Assembly (NCBI GenBank): GCA_913053875.1
Contig: CAJXGN010000005.1
Span: 124,001-188,000 of the forward strand
DNA length: 64,000 nt
Reading direction: 5' to 3'
Origin: an uncultured Agromyces sp.
Lineage (GTDB): Bacteria; Actinomycetota; Actinomycetes; Actinomycetales; Microbacteriaceae
The position numbers and the translations under genes were made by a program. Positions 62,554 through 64,000 of this stretch are shown here, in pieces (the stretch's first letter is position 1; every line of letters begins with the position of its first letter). The notes under the pieces were generated by a model. That model was not told where the DNA came from. It did not search any database and worked only from the letters and a program-made list of their open reading frames with translations.

Positions 62554-64000
62554 TTGCGCTTCGTACTCGCGCTGGTTGCGTTCATCGGCGCCGCGCTGAT
62601 GATCGGCGCCGGCATCGCGCAGCGCACGGTGCTCCTCGAGCCCGACAGCGTCGTGCTCGACGTCACCGTCGAGAACCCCTCGAACTACATGGTCGTCGAG
62701 CCCGAGGCGCTCGCCGCCCACGCCGGCCAGCAGTCGTTCACGGTCAGCGGCTCTCCGCAGGTGTTCCTCGCGTACGGCCGCACCGACGATGTGCTCGCCT
62801 GGATCGGCGACACCTCGTACACCAGCATCGGCTTCGACGAGGAGGACGGCGTGCTCACCTCGTCGCTCATCACGCCGGCCGCCGACCCGGGTGCGGCGCC
62901 CGCGCCGGAGACCGACCCCGACGCGCCAGCGAGCGAGGAGGAGGACGCGGACTCCGACGAGCCCGAGGAGAACCCGGATGCCACGGGCGACCCGTCCGGC
63001 TCCGACCTGTGGCTCGACCAGTTCACCGACGAGAACCTGCTGCGCACGACCGTCGACCTCCCCGAGGGCATCACCGTGCTGCTCGCCGCCGACGGCACCG
63101 AGAGCGCCCCGTCGCGCATCGGCATCTCGTGGCCGCTCGACAACTCGACGCCGTGGGCCGGCCCGCTGATCGCCGGCGGCTCGCTGCTGTTCCTGATCGG
63201 CCTGTTCTTCCTCCTCACCGGGATCCGTCGCCACCGCCGCTCGCGCGGCCCGCGCCGGAACGTCCCGAAGGGTCCCCGCCGCCTCCCGAGCGCACCGAAG
63301 CCCACCGCCAAGCAGGTCGGGCGCGGCTCGGGCCGGCGCGCGATCGGCCGCTCGCGGATCGCGGTCGTGCCCGTCGTGGCGATCTCGGCGTTCGCACTCA
63401 CCGGCTGCTCGGCCGACTACTGGCCGGACTTCGACGCCATGGCCACGTCGTCGCCCACCGCGGAGCCGACGCCCACCGCCGAGGGCGAGGAGGAGCCCGT
63501 CGTGCAGGAGGTGACGCCGCCGGCCGTCACGGTCGCGCAGATGGAGCGCATCATGCGCCGCATCGCGGTGCTCGCGGGCGACGCCGACGCCGAGCGCGAC
63601 GAGTCGCTGCTCTCCGACCGGTTCACCGGGCCCGCGTTCGACGCGCGAGAGGCGAACTACGCGATCCGCTCGTCGCTCGACGACTACGCCGCGCCCGCCG
63701 CGATCCGCGCGTCGCCGCTCACGCTCATCCTCCCGCAGCAGGCGAACCTCTGGCCGCGCACGGTGATGGTCGTCACCCAGAACGAGGACGACCCGACCGA
63801 GGCGCCGATCGCACTCGTGCTCGAGCAGGACGAGCCGCGCGAGAACTACCACATCGTGTACGAGATGGCGCTCGCGCCCGACGCGCAGGTGCCGCCGGTC
63901 GCACCGGCGAGCATCGGCGCGCCGATCATCTCGCCCGAGTTCAAGGGCCTGCTCCTGCCGCCCGGCGAGGTCGCGGCCGCCTACGCGGACGTGCTGCTGA
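62554..64000 (+). CDS. Large membrane protein with an internal lipobox (3' end missing)
   Basis: The gene starts at TTG 62554 with AAGGAG five bases upstream and runs open to the window edge (482 codons). A membrane helix (about 2-22) is followed by an extracytoplasmic region with a Glu/Asp/Pro-rich stretch (about 115-150) and a second helix (about 205-225). A very basic Arg/Lys-rich segment (about 226-265) leads to a third hydrophobic segment ending in ALTGC (Cys about residue 285), a classic lipobox form. The rest is extracytoplasmic. No domain is recognised. The layout resembles a membrane protein fused to a lipoprotein. Confidence 0.78.
   Translation, partial: MRFVLALVAFIGAALMIGAGIAQRTVLLEPDSVVLDVTVENPSNYMVVEPEALAAHAGQQSFTVSGSPQVFLAYGRTDDVLAWIGDTSYTSIGFDEEDGVLTSSLITPAADPGAAPAPETDPDAPASEEEDADSDEPEENPDATGDPSGSDLWLDQFTDENLLRTTVDLPEGITVLLAADGTESAPSRIGISWPLDNSTPWAGPLIAGGSLLFLIGLFFLLTGIRRHRRSRGPRRNVPKGPRRLPSAPKPTAKQVGRGSGRRAIGRSRIAVVPVVAISAFALTGCSADYWPDFDAMATSSPTAEPTPTAEGEEEPVVQEVTPPAVTVAQMERIMRRIAVLAGDADAERDESLLSDRFTGPAFDAREANYAIRSSLDDYAAPAAIRASPLTLILPQQANLWPRTVMVVTQNEDDPTEAPIALVLEQDEPRENYHIVYEMALAPDAQVPPVAPASIGAPIISPEFKGLLLPPGEVAAAYADVLL

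Noticed and set aside
1-64000. tRNA, rRNA, CRISPR array, insertion sequence or replication origin
   Set aside because: No cloverleaf-like segment, repeat-spacer pattern, transposase or DnaA-box cluster was found by eye; an exhaustive search would need tools.

Overview
The window is very GC-rich, with almost every third codon base G or C. Gene content and order point to an actinobacterium of the Microbacteriaceae, with an Agromyces- or Microbacterium-like layout. Supporting signs are the blocks rpsP-khpA-rimM-trmD, rplS-lepB-rnhB-DUF2469-yraN-yifB-dprA and xerC-M23-rpsB-tsf-pyrH-frr-cdsA, a DivIVA-type protein and a FilP/Scy-like coiled-coil protein. Genus is inference. I see no tRNA, rRNA, insertion sequence, prophage or CRISPR array; this is core chromosome.

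Layout. 1-8621: an envelope operon with a giant Ig-like/FN3 surface protein (cut by the left edge), a MoxR ATPase, a DUF58 protein and a transglutaminase-fold membrane protein whose three active-site positions are all substituted. 8612-12166: leuC-leuD-murA behind a leucine leader peptide and hairpin. 12230-15632: PlsC-like acyltransferase, gpsA, ddl and a small flavin/heme-fold protein. 15643-18755: divergent pairs DUF3515/thiL and rsmD/TPR. 18752-28642: recG, coaD, a second MoxR-DUF58-transglutaminase module with an intact active site, then DUF177-rpmF-rnc-mutM. 28581-37951: GNAT (reverse), smc, ftsY, a small acidic protein, ffh and a GH1 glycosidase. 37962-43706: YbdK-type ligase (reverse), the rpsP operon, a CbiX-type chelatase behind an unusually AT-rich promoter, map (reverse) and a small membrane protein. 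43732-49293: rplS, lepB, rnhB, DUF2469, yraN-yifB-dprA. 49368-52733: a secreted six-cysteine protein, a phosphodiesterase, xerC, and an M23-like protein (reverse). 52830-58524: rpsB-tsf with a structured leader and a strong terminator, then pyrH, frr, cdsA, a DivIVA-repeat protein and a transglycosylase-like exoprotein. 58533-64000: a small zinc-ribbon protein, an alpha/beta hydrolase, AI-2E transporter and filament-like coiled-coil genes (reverse), and a membrane protein cut by the right edge.

How the parts fit. Most genes serve translation, protein targeting (ftsY, ffh, lepB), chromosome maintenance (smc, recG, mutM, xerC) and envelope building (murA, ddl, cdsA, gpsA, transglycosylase). Two signals run through the window. 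First, many genes begin about six to nine bases after a TANNNT-like -10 box, as expected for leaderless mRNAs; the tightest case is the 21-bp gap between DUF3515 and thiL, which holds two opposed, overlapping -10 boxes. Second, ATGA/GTGA stop-start overlaps bind genes into translationally coupled sets. The most unusual items are the duplicated MoxR-DUF58-transglutaminase modules, one apparently a pseudoenzyme, and the apparently leaderless Leu-Leu-Leu leader peptide in front of leuC.
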